64,000 bases of DNA from Salticus scenicus (taxonomy: Eukaryota; Arthropoda; Arachnida; Araneae; Salticidae): positions 101,540,436-101,604,435 of the forward strand of contig OZ005662.1 of assembly GCA_963930645.1 (NCBI GenBank), written 5' to 3'. The notes beneath the pieces were generated by a model, which worked only from the letters and a program-made list of their open reading frames with translations, was not told where the DNA came from and made no database searches. Positions 22,726 to 34,299 of this stretch are shown here, in pieces. Position 1 is the first letter of the stretch. The number at the start of each line of letters is the position of its first letter. A program made the translations under genes and the position numbers.

Positions 22726-23345
22726 TGTTTCAAATTTTTAAAAAATTATATTTTAATATATTTTGACGTTTTGTGGTCGCCTGAATCCAAAATTCCTATT
22801 AAGTGGTTGGTCTTCGAGTGCGTCTCTGTGTAATTCTGCTATCAGTGTAACTCAATGACAAATATTAACAGAAAATTCAACCTAATTATTCTATACCTGT
22901 ATAATATGGACATGCTACTTCGAACTTTTCGCTAAAACTTCAAAAATAGTTCGTATACAGGGACACACAGGAATATTCAAATGCTTACGTCTATGCGCAA
23001 AATTTCTGCAAGTATAGTTTAACATATTTAGACATCCCTAAACAAATATTTTTAATACCTATATTTTTAATATTCATAAATCATATTTCGTATATAATAT
23101 GGTATAAAAATCTTCGTAGTTTGCTAACAGATTCATAAAAAGAATTCGGTTATATAAGGCTATATAGACTTGAAAATTTCTATAAGTATATTTTGTGTTG
23201 TTTTATTCGTGTTTCATACTACGCTAAATTTAAGTACACTATGCGGTGTGTACATAATTTATGGAAAATATACAGGGCTGCCCAAAATTAAGCAAAAATA
23301 TTATTTGCTGTTGGATGTAATTAAAGAAGTGCTTTACCAAACTTT
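22683..23345 (+). mobile_element. HINE family A-related, divergent copy
   Basis: It begins with ttactatttcttacag...ataggaagtattg and continues with the family A order: gtcgcctgaatcc, a GTCT-like remnant, cttcgaacttttcgc, gttcgtatacagggacac and cttacgtctatg. It is more diverged than the other A copies. Its 3' end abuts the HINE B at 23361. Confidence 0.5.
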
Positions 23346-23360
23346 GGCAAGTGAAAAAAA

Positions 23361-24187
23361 ATCTGGAGTGACTCCACTCGACTTTCCGAATATTGAGTAA
23401 TTAACAGTTTTGCAGATAAGGTAAAGAAAGAGGAGTTTTTAAACAAACAAAAGAGAGAAAACCATAATAGAGTGTTAGAGTATTTTTCTCTATATATTAC
23501 ACGATGTTTTATTTAACGCTACTGAACTTTGAGTCCATAGATCATAATGATAAAGAATTTTTCGTTGTGTCCCAGTAAAAACCTATAAATGCTAGATTCA
23601 ACAAAATGCTTATAGTTAGTGCAACAGTGATTTATAATATTCATATACATTTTCAGCTCAGTTGAATAAGGCGTTTAGATGCTATCGCACTTTTAAAAAT
23701 TTGGTTCCATAGGCCATAATGATAAAGAATTTTTCTTTGTGTCCCTGGAAAAAAACTGTAAGTGCTAAATTCACCAAAACCTATACAGTTGGTGCAACTG
23801 TGACCTATAATATGTGTATAAATTTTTTGCTCAATTGAATAAGGCGTTTAGTTGCTATCGCACTGTTAAGATTTTGGCCCCATAGGCCATAATGACAAAG
23901 AATTTTTCTTTGTGTCCCTGTAAAAAAACTATAAGAGCTAGATTCACCAAAATCTATAGGGTTCGTACTATGGTGACTTACAATATACGTACCAACTTTC
24001 AGGTTATTCGAATAAAGCGTTTAGACGCTAGCGTGTTCACTCACAGACATACACACACATACATACATCATCGTAAAAATAGTGAAATCGGACTGAGGGG
24101 ACCTCGAAACGTATAGAAACATCCAAATCTCAAATTCGGATTTTTGACATGATTACAATACTTTCCTCACTATAGTGTTCGGAAAGT
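23361..24187 (-). mobile_element. HINE family B, full-length copy
   Basis: An inverted, closely similar copy of 4623-5449. The 5' hairpin (ACTTTCCGAACACTATAG...GGAAAGT) is at 24187-24150, the TGTATG/GTCTGTGAG tract at about 24040-24070, the third arm at about 23381-23392 and the hairpin GGAGT-G-ACTCC at the 3' end. Both copies are 827 bp. Confidence 0.8.
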
Positions 24188-24371
24188 AAAAATAACTGCT
24201 TAGGAATGATATTTATTTCTTTTTATCCATATTGTGGAGAAAGTATTGTTTGACGTGCAATTATCAATACTGATTTTGTTTAACATAATACGTGTCCCCC
24301 TTCCCTCTCCGAATAAGAAATTTAAGTTTATTATGGTTGGTATGTGAGTGTGTCTTATTAGCACAACTAAA

Positions 24372-24416
<45 letters not shown>

Positions 24417-24586
24417 CATATTATTCAAATTTTTATTTTAAAATAATGTGAAGGTGCCACTTGAAAAGATTGATGAAGATAGGTGAGTTTTAAGGAGGGG
24501 TGTAAGAGAAAGTTCACTGAATAATTTGGAATAAAATTTTTAATTTAATAATATAATTATTATGATTATTATTATAGTCACATATT
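24188..24586. other. Spacer with A-run and (TA)n
   Basis: An A-run at 24370-24389 is followed by (TA)n to about 24417. No gene is seen. Confidence 0.5.
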
Positions 24587-24882
24587 CAGGGGTGATTGGG
24601 ACTCAAAGGTAAAAACCCTGAAAAGTAGAGCCTAAAACTAGAAAAGACCCAAAATACCAAATAATACTCAAACTATTTAGGCCAAAGCCCTGAATCCTTT
24701 TACATTTTATTCACATACCAACTGGATAACAAATGAACAACCAATGAAAGCAAAAGATTACTTTATAGGAAATATGAAAAATGCAGATGGGTTAGAGTCA
24801 TGAAGCTATAGAGATATTCTATTACCATGGTTAGAGTAAAAACCCTAAAATCAGGGGTAAACCCTGAACAAAAACACCCCTG
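24587..24882. mobile_element. hAT-type MITE (296 bp) with CAGGGGTG ends
   Basis: Ends CAGGGGTGATT and, reversed, CAGGGGTGTTTTTG are flanked by catatt on both sides. An 8-bp duplication is usual for hAT, and here only 6 bp match. Internal aaaccctga words are repeated in both orientations. It is non-coding. Confidence 0.6.
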
Positions 24883-24888
24883 CATATT

Positions 24889-26169
24889 ATAAAGCATGTA
24901 TGAGACTTTTTTTTTTATGTACAATTTGGTATTATTTTATTAATACTTAGTTGGTATCTTAAAACCTGTGTTTAGACTTCATTAGTAGTTTTTAGCATAT
25001 TAATAAAGAATATTATAGTTTGATGTAATTTGTAAGATTGCTCTGACAAAAAGCATAAAAATTAAAATGTTAAAATGAACAACACATAGAAAGATTTCAC
25101 ACTTTTGGAATTATAGTAATTTTTATAATGTAATGAATTCCAATAAAATAATAATATATATTTAAGATAGCATAGTAAGATAATGTGCAGGATAATAAAA
25201 TAAAAGAAAATTATTTTATCTTGTACAACAAAGTATGTTGAAAGCATAAATATACATTGATCCGATTACGAAATAATTATCTTCGAAAGAAATATCATAA
25301 ATTGATTTATAAAACTTTTTGACAACACACAATGTAAACAACTATTATGAGAACAAAAGAAATTACAGCAGCGAGTTGAAATCAAAAAATTCTTTGAAAG
25401 TACATAACTTAACACAAAAACTTGCGTATAGATAAAGTTTAACGCTAAATATTTGTAACTTCAAAATAAAGATTATATGTAAAGTAAAATAAAAATTCAT
25501 TGGAAATAACAGGTTTGTTTTCATTCTTATACAAGTGATAAAAAAAATAATGGGTCTTATAATACACTCCTGCTCAAAAGTTTAGAAAGATTTGCAAACG
25601 AACAGTTTTTTTTTTTTTTTTTTAAATTAAACATTTATCTCTCACTGAAATGTTTTCGAACATTGAGTATTTAAAGAACTGGGTTTTCCTCATGATTTTC
25701 AGTGAAGATTGGTTTAAGACAGCAATTAGGGGCCGGTAACAAATTGAGCAAAGTTAATAATGTTTGTGATCACCCAGTATTGTTAAGTGAACGAAATGAA
25801 CTGTAACTTTAGGATAAGTTAATGTGGACCCAGTTCAGTTTGTGAATGAATTTGTGTGACGATAGCATACTAAATAACGGAGATATAAGCATTTATTTTA
25901 ATGTAGGACCTGCTTATAATGAGGAAGAGGTGTGATGAAAATATCTAAAGTAACTAGCCATGAAGGTATAGGGACCCAAGACTCGATCTGCGCTGTAGCG
26001 AACGGAATATGAGATAGCATAGAATCAATATCCATTTTAATAGTTTGATTTTCAAACAAATACATATCAATTAGCATTCTTGGACAAAGTGGAATGAGTA
26101 GGTGGTTCGAAATCATTTGTGATGAAGAATTCCAGTTTATTATTTCGGGGCAAACATAAACAAGAAAGA
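24889..26169. other. AT-rich DNA with one isolated Tc1-type end
   Basis: At 25565, next to TA, CACTCCTGCTCAAAAGTTTAG resembles a Tc1 terminal repeat, but I find no partner. The 96-codon minus-strand frame at 25898-26188 is not recognised. No gene is supported. Confidence 0.4.
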
Positions 26170-28548
26170 AAAACCATGCAGTACGCATTGATTAGTAACA
26201 CTTTCCAACTGTACGTAATTGTTGTATCGAATAACTTTTATTATTCTTTGCCTACGTTATCACACAACAGACAGAAGGACTGAAAAATATACAGATAGAC
26301 TAATTGATTTTAAAATTGCTCTTAGGCATTTTGGAAAGGGTTAAAAAGGCTTAACGCAAAAAAAAAAAAAAAAAAAAAAAATGCAGCCATTAGATTATAA
26401 TTACAGCTTTTGATCTCTCAGAATATTACAGTGTAGCCCTGTAAATCAGAAAGTTAATCATATCATATTCTATACAAAAGATTATTTTAGAGTATTAACA
26501 ATAAATTTCAATATTTTTATGATTTTTACAGTAGAAAGACTTTTAAATATAATTTTCAAAAAATTCTGTCCTAAAACGTAATGCATTGGCATTTTTTTTT
26601 TTTTTTTTTTTTTTTTTTTGTCCCTGTAAACAAACTAGTTGTACAGGACCTATTAATGTCATTCTAAATGGAGAAAATTCTATAGGGATAATGTTTATAA
26701 AAACAAAACTCATAGAACACAATGCCTTTGAATGTTTTTGGGTGTCCCTGTACACAAACCAGAAGAGATATTCACTCCATTTTCAATATGGAACATCCGA
26801 TAGTGAACTTCAATAAAATATATCAGTTTCGAGAAATTCCATAGATAATTAATGGAGTTCGAGCGCGGGTTTACAGACAGACAGACAGATGGACAGATAC
26901 ACAAACTGAAATCATATTCACACTTAAAAATGTTAGAAAGTTTTAAAAACATTCAATGTAAACGAAAGTAATATTTTAGCAATTTTTTATTAATAGCTCT
27001 TAATATAAATGGATATTATTCTGTCACCCTGTAAATCTAATGCTAATTATGCTATATTCTATGCAAAGCATTTTTTTGTGCAGATAAATAACATAATTCA
27101 ATTTCCTAAAGCTTCGTGGAAAGTAATTAAAATTTGATTTATAGAAATATCTCTCATAGAACGCAATGCTTTGGAATACTTTTGAGTGTCCCTGTATATA
27201 AATCGGTGGTGATATTTCCTCCATTTTATACAGGAAACATCCAGTAGGAAATTGGAATAATATATTTCAATTTCATTAAGATATGTCTACAGTAAAGGTA
27301 TGAAAATATGGTTTATAGAAATAGCTCTCATAGAACACAATGCTTTGAAATACTTTCGGGTGTTCCTGTACACAAACCAGTAGAGGTATAAATTCCATTT
27401 TCAATAGGGAACATCCGATAGTGAACTTGAATAACATATATCAGTTTTAAGAAATTCCATAAATATTTACGGGAGTTAGAGATCGGACAGACAGACAGGC
27501 AGACGGACGGACGGACGGACAGGCAGATACACAAAACTGAAATCATATTCACACTTAAAAAATGCTAGATAGTGTTAAAAACGCTTAGCGTAAACGAAAG
27601 TACAATTCTAGCAATTTTTTATTAATACCTCTTAATATAACTGGATATTTTTGTGCCACCCTGTAAATCTAATGCTAATCATGCTACATTCTATGCAAAG
27701 AATTCTTTTGTGCGTGTAAATAACATATTTCAATTTCTTAAAACTTCGTGGATAGTAAAGTTATTAAAGTTTGATTTATAGAAATATCTCTCCTAGAACG
27801 CAATGCTTTGGAATACTTTTGAGTGTCTCTGTACATGAACCGATGGTGGTATTTCCTCCATTTGATAGAGGAAACATCCAATAGTGAACTTGAATAACAT
27901 ATTTTAATTTCATTAAGATATGTCTACAGTAAAGGTATGAAAATATGGTTTATAGAAATACCTCTCATAGAACACAATGCTTTGGAATATTTTCGGGTGT
28001 CCCTGTACACAAACCAGTAGAGGTATAAACTCCATTTTCTATAGGGAACGTCCGACAGTAAACTTGAATAACATATTTCAATTTCATTAAGATATATCTA
28101 CAATAAAGATATGAAAATATGGTTTATAGAAATACCTCTCATAGAACACAATGCTTTGGAATACTTTCGGGTGTCCCTGTACACAAACCAGTAGAGGTAT
28201 AGACTCCATTTTCAATAGGGAACGTCCGATAGTGAACTTGAATAACATATTTCAATTTCATTAAGGTATGTCTACTGTAAAAGTATGAAATTATGGTTTA
28301 TAGAAATACCTCTCATAGAACACAATGCTTTGAAATATTTTCGGGTGTCCCTGTACACAAACCAGTAGAGGTATAAACTCCATTTTCAATAGGGACCGAC
28401 GACCGTCCGATAGTGAATTTGAGTAACATATATCAGTTTCAAGAAATTCCATAAATATTTACGGGAGTTAGAGCGCGGACAGACAGACGGACAGACAGAC
28501 AGACAAACCGAAGTCATAAACACTTTTCAACCTTGTTGAAAAGTGTTA
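26170..28548 (-). mobile_element. HINE family E, expanded full-length copy (about 2.4 kb)
   Basis: The 5' end at 28548 is a perfect hairpin, AACACTTTTCAAC/GTTGAAAAGTGTT. The third arm (AGTTGGAAAGTGTT) and the small hairpin ATGC-GTACT-GCAT lie at the 3' end (26175-26215). GTCT tracts occur at 26870-26900, 27490-27530 and 28478-28505. The interior is built from 174-bp tandem units and a larger repeated block (see separate entries). It has no coding capacity; short frames spanning 'tgtccctgtacacaaacc' recur because the DNA repeats. Confidence 0.75.
27740..28430 (-). repeat. 174-bp tandem repeat inside HINE E
   Basis: The word gtgtccctg (one copy reads gtgtctctg) occurs at 27823, 27997, 28171 and 28345, exactly 174 bp apart. 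The pair at 27186 and 27360 has the same spacing. Each unit runs through ataacatatttcaatttc, ggtttatagaaatacctctc and accagtagaggtata. Confidence 0.85.
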
Positions 28549-29095
28549 AAAAGAAAGGACGCCATTATGATATATATCCTTTCTCTTAAAGAACACCTTT
28601 AGAGACAATGATAGAAAGAATAACATATTTACCGAATAACAGACATAGTGATGCCAGATGGTAGAAAATTATTTCCCCAATCAGGTCTTCAAATTTCCCC
28701 AAATCAGCGTTTATTTTTTTGAAAAAATCCCCAACATGAATTCTACTAAAAAGGGGGGGGGGGAATATCAAGCAGATTTAAGTGGATTTAAGCTCAGAAT
28801 TTTCCCAAAATGAAGGCAATTTTTGAAAAAAAAAAAAAATCCCCAAATAACAATAAACCTACTGAAAATCTCTGGTCGTCGGGATCAGTACCGGATCTAC
28901 ATTTTTTAAAGGGGGGTGCAGACTTCCAATTTGCCGCCCTCTAAGCAAAATTTTTTAACAAATAAAATACTGAGACTTTTACAAAATTATTTATTTTATT
29001 TATAAAATTATACGTAATTCTAAAGGTTTATTTCCTCGACATTATTTCAGTTAAAATGTCATAATTGAGATTGTTGGCTATTTCACTCTCGCAAG

Positions 29096-29494
29096 AAAAC
29101 ATTCAAAAGGTGTCGTCTTCAAAAAATATTGAAAAAAAAAATATATGTGAATCTACTCTTCATAAAAAACCAGAAAGTGGGAAAATTATCGGCTGAAATG
29201 AATTACAGCGACCACAAAAAAAATTACTAAAATTAAGCGTATTTGGTGATTTCACACTCTTAGGCGATTGATTTTGAGTACTTGGCGGAGAAGCAAAACA
29301 CGGTTCTGTTCATACACAGCAAGCGAACTTACCACCTAACAGCGCTAAATCGCCAAAAGTGCTTAATTTTGATAATTTTTTGTGGTCGCTGTAATTCATT
29401 TCAGCCGGTAATGTTTTCACTTTCTGGTGTTTTATGAAGAGTATTCATATATTTTTTTCAATATTTTTTGAAGACGACACCTTTTGAATGTTTC
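29096..29494. repeat. Inverted repeat of the hAT gene end (arms about 150 bp)
   Basis: Left arm 29096-29256 and right arm 29346-29494 are near-identical inverted copies (attcaaaaggtgtcgtcttc, tgaaatgaattacagcgacc, aaattaagc). Both arms read the same peptide RKHSKGVVFKKY and a stop, in opposite directions. The central 90 bp contains a short related inverted block (cttaggcgatt / aaatcgcc). Confidence 0.8.
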
Positions 29495-30793
29495 CTTGTC
29501 AGTCGAAAATATTGCCAATTCCGACAAGTGCTCTTGGGGCACTGTGGAACGTAATCTTTAGTGAGTTTCATTTTTCTGAAGCTTCTTTTACATGAAACAG
29601 AAGTTGCAAGGAGAGTTGCATAAATTCTGAAAACTATGCTTATGTTAAGAAATGCATTCAGCAACTCGTTTTTACATATAACTTCCAATAAAGAAACGGG
29701 CCGCGGTAGCCCAGTCGGTAGAGGGCTGCCCTCGTAATTGGAAGATTGCGGGTTCGGTACTCGAGCCGGCCAAAGACCATCGTGTACACTAATGGTGGCT
29801 GGTGCACGTAAAATCTGTCGTGGCCACAATGTCCTCCATGTTCCCATCAAAAATTATACTTCTGGGGGTCACCGAAGAGGGAGAGCCATCCCTTCCGTGG
29901 AGGATCAAAATTGTGATGGCATGTTTCCGGACCACCTCTAGGGGTGTGTCCCAGACCGTCGCCAATTGCCCATCTGCGCAGCACCAGCAACCATCCATCC
30001 ATCCAATAAAGAAACAGGTAATTCATAAATATTTGTCGATAAAAGTGGTCTTTGTTCTTTGAAAACTTCATGTTTTGAAAAGCGTTTTTCTGAATTCAAG
30101 CCCTTGACATATTTAAGAGGCAAATTGAGTCCATATATTTTTTATAAATCTATTATAGTCATTTTCATCAATGCTTCGTCAGACAAAAATACAAAATAAT
30201 AATTCAATTTCCTCGCATTGTCAAGTCTGTGATTAATTTCGACTAAAATTCGATCTAATATAGCATTTGTTGGTTGTAGTGTTTCTGTTTCAAGTGTCTG
30301 CAACTCGACGTCGACTAATTCGCCAGGCATCTTTTCCTTTCGGTACTCTACTTCTTTAACTGTTTGAGGGGAATGAAAATTTTCCAGTTTAAAATGAAAT
30401 GCCACCAGAATTCACCAACAATATTTGAAGAAAGAAAATAAATGAAGTTATTCCACTATGTTATAAAAGCAAAATTTTATGAAAAAAAAAATCCGGGGCC
30501 AGTTTTTGCAATTGAGAATTAAAATTTGCGTTTTCATTATGCCAACAGCACCCTTGTTAGGGTTAATGGTTGTATCTATGACATCAACTCGGCAACGGTA
30601 GTAGATTTTTTAAACCATTTATCAAATCCAATATTACGAAATCTTTTAATGTATTTTCCAACCCTTCCATAAAAGCAACTGATCTCGTTAAAACAATATC
30701 AGTTGTCAGTTTTTTGTATTCCTTTACCGACACAGTTGAAAACATGATTCTATATGCCTGAGTATAAAATAAATTCAAAATTCCTGGCTTCAT
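29458..30793 (-). pseudogene. hAT transposase pseudogene (ZMYM-like hAT)
   Basis: Minus-strand pieces in order: 30793-30584 (VKEYKKLTTDIVLTRSV...), 30405-30142 (EYRKEKMPGELVD, then ILVEINHRLDNARKLNYYFVFLSDE) and 29697-29458 (FLNISIVFRIYATLLATSV, then SCKRSFRKMKLTKDYVPQ). The last is the hAT C-terminal dimerisation region, whose family pattern is cysteine/serine-glu-arg-ser-phe-lys-lys-leu-lys. The middle piece resembles the helical region of ZMYM1-like hAT transposases. Stops and frameshifts separate the pieces, and a SINE sits between the last two. The N-terminal part with the zinc finger is not recognised. It is inactive. Confidence 0.65.
29698..30002 (+). mobile_element. tRNA-derived SINE, copy 1
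   Basis: It starts gggccgcggtagcccagtcg, which contains an RNA polymerase III A box (tagcccagtcggt), and has a B box gggttcggtactcg about 45 bp later. The tRNA-like head with loop CTCGTAA resembles tRNA-Thr(CGT). A non-tRNA body (gtgcacgtaaaatctgtcgt...) follows, with a (CATC)n tail. Perfect 13-bp target duplications ccaataaagaaac flank it (29685-29697, 30003-30015). Frames crossing it in both directions are incidental. Confidence 0.9.
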
Positions 30794-30954
30794 TTCGTAG
30801 ACGTTTTCATTCTAAATTTTTCTTGGTGATTTGTCCCCATCTTTTAGCTCTATCGAAGCATCACAAACTTATTTAGGCTTATTTTCGAACCAATAACAGC
30901 TTCTCCTTTCGCAGACCATCATGTCTGACCCTTTGACGTTATTCTTTGTGTGTT

Positions 30955-31405
30955 TTTAATACTTTGTAACAACATTGAAAATGGTTTATGGCATAAATTT
31001 GTCTATCTGCGCTCTATCTCCGGTAAATATTCATGGAATTCTCTGAAACTGATATATGTTATTCAAGTTTACTATGGAATGTTCCCCATTGAAAATGGAA
31101 TAAATACCATCATTGGTTTGTGTGCAATGACACACGAAAGAATTCCAAAGCATTGTGTTCTATGAGAGGTATTTCTATGAACCATATTTCTATACATTTA
31201 TTTTGCACAAATCGTAATGAAATAGACATTTATTATTCCTATGCACAAAAATTGTTTTCTATAAAATATAGTATGATTAACATTAGAAAATTTTCATTTT
31301 TCGTTTGTGTTAAGCGTTTTTAACACTTTACAACAATGTTTAAGGGTGAATATCAGTTCAATTAGTCTATGTGTCTGTCTTTCTTCCATTCTGTCTGAAG
31401 ACTGT
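30955..31405 (+). mobile_element. HINE family E fragment, plus strand
   Basis: It contains aatactttgtaacaacattg (degenerate 5' hairpin), the gaaactgatatatgtt block, a degenerate gtgcaatgacacacgaaag box and ttctatgagaggtatttc. It ends after a second ttaacactttacaacaatg hairpin and a tctgtctttc tract. It lies inside the 4.9-kb hAT, so it is a later insertion. Confidence 0.6.
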
Positions 31406-31869
31406 GTGACCAAGTAGCGAAAGTGCATTGACGATTAAACGATGCTACAGGAGGTGCGTATAGTTAAAAAGTTAATAATCTATGGGAACCGCATGTGATT
31501 TTTCGTTCTTGTTTCATAATATCACAGCGTAAACTAGATGAAACAAAAAGTAAATTATTTGAACAGCTAACTCCACATAGACATTTAGCCACGGATCAGA
31601 AAGAAGGCATGCACACCAACAAGTTTAAGGAAATGGGCAATGCACGGTGAAAAGCAGCGTATTATTATTATTGTTCTGGCTTGGACGTATCTGTACGCTC
31701 CTGACGTATTTGAATTTTCGTAGGACTTACCATGACAGTCCTTATTGGATAACTTATCGTCCTCTAACTTTTTAGAAATTATGTTCGCCATGCATTCGCC
31801 ACTTTTATCATGAACTTCAATGAAATCAATAAATCTCTCGAAAATTTTACATTCTCGGAAACTTTCTAA

Positions 31870-32800
31870 GAAAACTATAGAAAACCTAGAACGTTTTTAT
31901 TCTTTTATATTTTATAGAATTTCCAATTCCAATTTCAGCTCACATTTCGTACTAAGGATTTTTAACGATATACAGCCCGGAATAAGGCAAGTTTTGGAGA
32001 AAACCACGGATAAGTCAGACACAATTTTTTATCTAGAAATGTTTATATCTTATTTATTGATGTTTGTATCTCAGCTCCTAATTAACATAATTTCATAAGT
32101 AATATATCATTTTAAAACTTATTTGAACTGGAATTAAAAAGTAGAGATCCCAAATCTCTGCTTCCAGATGACACTTTAATATTTTAAAATTTCAATATAT
32201 CCAATTCTAATTATGATTAAATTACTCATTTGAAATATGTTTTATTGGAGATTTTTAAACTGGTATAAGCCATTAAATTCCGTGTGGGAGTTTCAGCACA
32301 AACCCCAGAAAACATAGAACACTTTTATTCCAATATATCCAATTCTAATTATGATTAAATTACTTATAATGTATCATTCGAAATATATTTTGCAGTAATT
32401 TTATTGCGAACTTTTAAACTGATATAAGCTATTAAATTCAGTACGGGAGTTTCAGAAAAAACCGCAGCAAACCCGGAACACATTTACTATTTTTTATTTT
32501 GCAGACTTTCGAATTCCGATACTCCACTCACATATATTATTAAGGATTTTTAACGTTATTTTGCCCTCAATTACGCAAGTTTCGGAGAAAACCACGGAAA
32601 AGTCAGACAATTATTTTTATAACAATGTTTATATTACTTTTCTATCCCAGCTTCTGATTAACACAATTCCATAAGTAATATATCATTTTAAAAGTTATTT
32701 GAACTGGAATTGAACAGTACTTGTTGCAAATCTCTGTCACCAGATGGCGCTTTGATGTTTTAATAATTCAATATCACCAATTACTATTAAATTATTTGAG
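31870..32800. repeat. Diverged tandem duplication (about 560-590 bp unit)
   Basis: Block 31970-32210 (gcaagttttggagaaaacca, then ataagtaatatatcatttt and aaatctctg...ccagatg) recurs at 32570-32790 in the same order with substitutions. A shorter internal block (gggagtttcag...aaacc) also recurs. It lies within the hAT element; its function is unknown. Confidence 0.6.
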
Positions 32801-33295
32801 AGTACATAAGGAGACCGTAGGCCCCACCGGGTTGGGGATTTGCCAGATCAGAATTTTCAATGTTCCTTTACACGGTGAGCTAATAGACTATTCCAAATCA
32901 TGAAACGTAAAGGGGCGCCTTAGTCGTAACAGAGCAGAAATTTGCTACAGTTAAAGTTTTCAAAGATATTTGCACAATGAGCGAGCAAGCTGTTGTAAGT
33001 TCTAAAACGGGGATAAGGCGCCGCAGTCCCCAACGAGCGGGACTTTGCTACAGTTAGAATTTTCAAAGATGGAGATTTTCACATGGTAAGCGAAAGACTG
33101 TTTCAGATACTAAAACGGGAAGTGGGCGCCGCAGGAGCTACCGAGCGGAAATTTACTACAATTAAAATTTTCAATAAAGCTATTTACACTATATGTCAAT
33201 AAGCTGTTGTAGGTTCAGAAACGGAAAAAAGGCGGCGCAGGCTCCACCTAATGGGGGTTTCATACAGTTGGATTTTTCAAGGATAGCAAACCAGT
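32800..33295. repeat. Degenerate tandem repeat, about 118-bp unit, 4 copies
   Basis: The succession 'gcgccgcag...acgagcgg...tttgctacagttagaattttcaaagat...gtaagcga...ctgtt..ag.t.c.aaaacgg' is repeated at about 32830, 32915, 33020, 33130 and 33225 with many substitutions. The G/C content is higher than the surroundings. Confidence 0.55.
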
Positions 33296-33975
33296 TTGTC
33301 GCTGAAGACGGCTAGTTAATAATAAACTAGTATTTTTAGTAGGGACTCGGAGAAAGAAATAATTACTGGCCAAATATAGAATGACATCAGTTACAATACG
33401 AGGAATCGTTTTGCACCTAAACTTTTCATTTTACATGGATAAATCAACTGCTGCTGCCATGTCACCTCTAACATGCCGCACCCGCAATGATATCGTCCTC
33501 GTTCGGATTTTAATGATCACTCACTCGCGCGCGTCGTGCGCTCGTAAGTAATATTACGTTTTCAGGTTTTCACTCTGTTTGGTCATACGTCTCGTGTGAT
33601 GAGTGGAGAGGAGGGCGTTAGGTTGCTCTGAGTTTGTTACAGACGATGCAATGTACTACGAAAATGGTCTGGAAATCGGGTCCAGCATCGTACAAATAGC
33701 GAGACTAGCTAGACCTGGTGGCTGCCGCCCCTCAGTCTTCGCCGCCCGGGGCAAGTGCCCCCTCCCGCCCCCCCCTAGATCCGGGCCTGGTCGGGATAAA
33801 TCATTACGTTGCCAACATTGACAGAAAGTTGAAGAAATCCCCAGATTTGTCCCCAAGAATTTTAGAATTCCCCCAAATGTCCTCACAAACATTTGGTCCC
33901 CAAAATTGTCTCCAGAAACCTCAAAAATCCCCAAAATGGGGAGAAAATCCCCAATCTGGCATCACTGAACAGACA

Positions 33976-34262
33976 GCAAGCTAATTTTTTTGAGAATTAT
34001 TTTTTAACATGTTATTAGCATGAGAGAAAACATCAAATTGAAAAACTTCCGCCAAATCTGCTTGACACCAGAAACTAATTTGGCTGGACACATTTTAAAT
34101 TTTTTGTATTATAAACCTAAAGAAGAGATAAAAGGTTGGCTAATAATTAAATTACGTCATAAGATGTGATTAAATTTTCTCAGGTATCCAGAACTAGGCT
34201 GACCTCGCGAAATCTAATGATAAAAACATTAAAAGTAATTTTCAGCTATTTCACACTACAAC

Positions 34263-34299
<37 letters not shown>

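Larger units (their letters stand above)
28886..33789 (-). mobile_element. hAT transposon, 4904 bp, inserted in the MITE
   Basis: Ends CAGTACCGGATCTA and, reversed, CAGGCCCGGATCTA are flanked by a perfect 8-bp duplication gtcgggat (28878-28885, 33790-33797), the hAT signature. G/C-rich subterminal regions (tgccgccc) are present at both ends. It codes on the minus strand for a decayed hAT transposase, and it has since received a SINE (29698-30002) and a HINE E fragment (30955-31405). Confidence 0.85.
28646..33967. mobile_element. hAT MITE split by a 4.9-kb hAT transposon
   Basis: The outer pieces 28646-28885 and 33798-33967, joined, equal the intact MITE at 34410-34830 in inverted orientation. 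Outer ends [T/C]AGTGATGCCAGAT are flanked by identical 8-bp duplications aacagaca (28638-28645, 33968-33975). This proves one older insertion later interrupted by the hAT at 28886-33789. Confidence 0.85.

Noticed and set aside
25565..25590. A Tc1 transposon starting with CACTCCTGCTCAAAAGTTTAG
   Set aside because: No inverted partner and no transposase sequence nearby; kept only as an isolated end.
26543..27552. Repeated minus-strand frames with 'LWNFLKLIY' and 'VCLSVCP' motifs
   Set aside because: They recur at 30950, 51664 and elsewhere because they are HINE E tandem DNA; Val-Cys-Leu-Ser repeats are translations of the GTCT tract.
29698..29770. A real tRNA-Thr gene
   Set aside because: The A and B boxes fit, but the acceptor stem does not close, the sequence runs on into a SINE body with a simple-repeat tail, and the unit is flanked by a target duplication.
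29738..30071. Several overlapping open frames of 61-86 codons on both strands
   Set aside because: They all lie across the tRNA-derived SINE and its flanks and recur at 43821-44218 in the second SINE copy; they are SINE sequence read in different frames.
33603..33984. Frames with Pro/Gly-rich peptides near 33.7 kb
   Set aside because: This is the GC-rich end of the 4.9-kb hAT plus the flanking MITE, both defined by target duplications.
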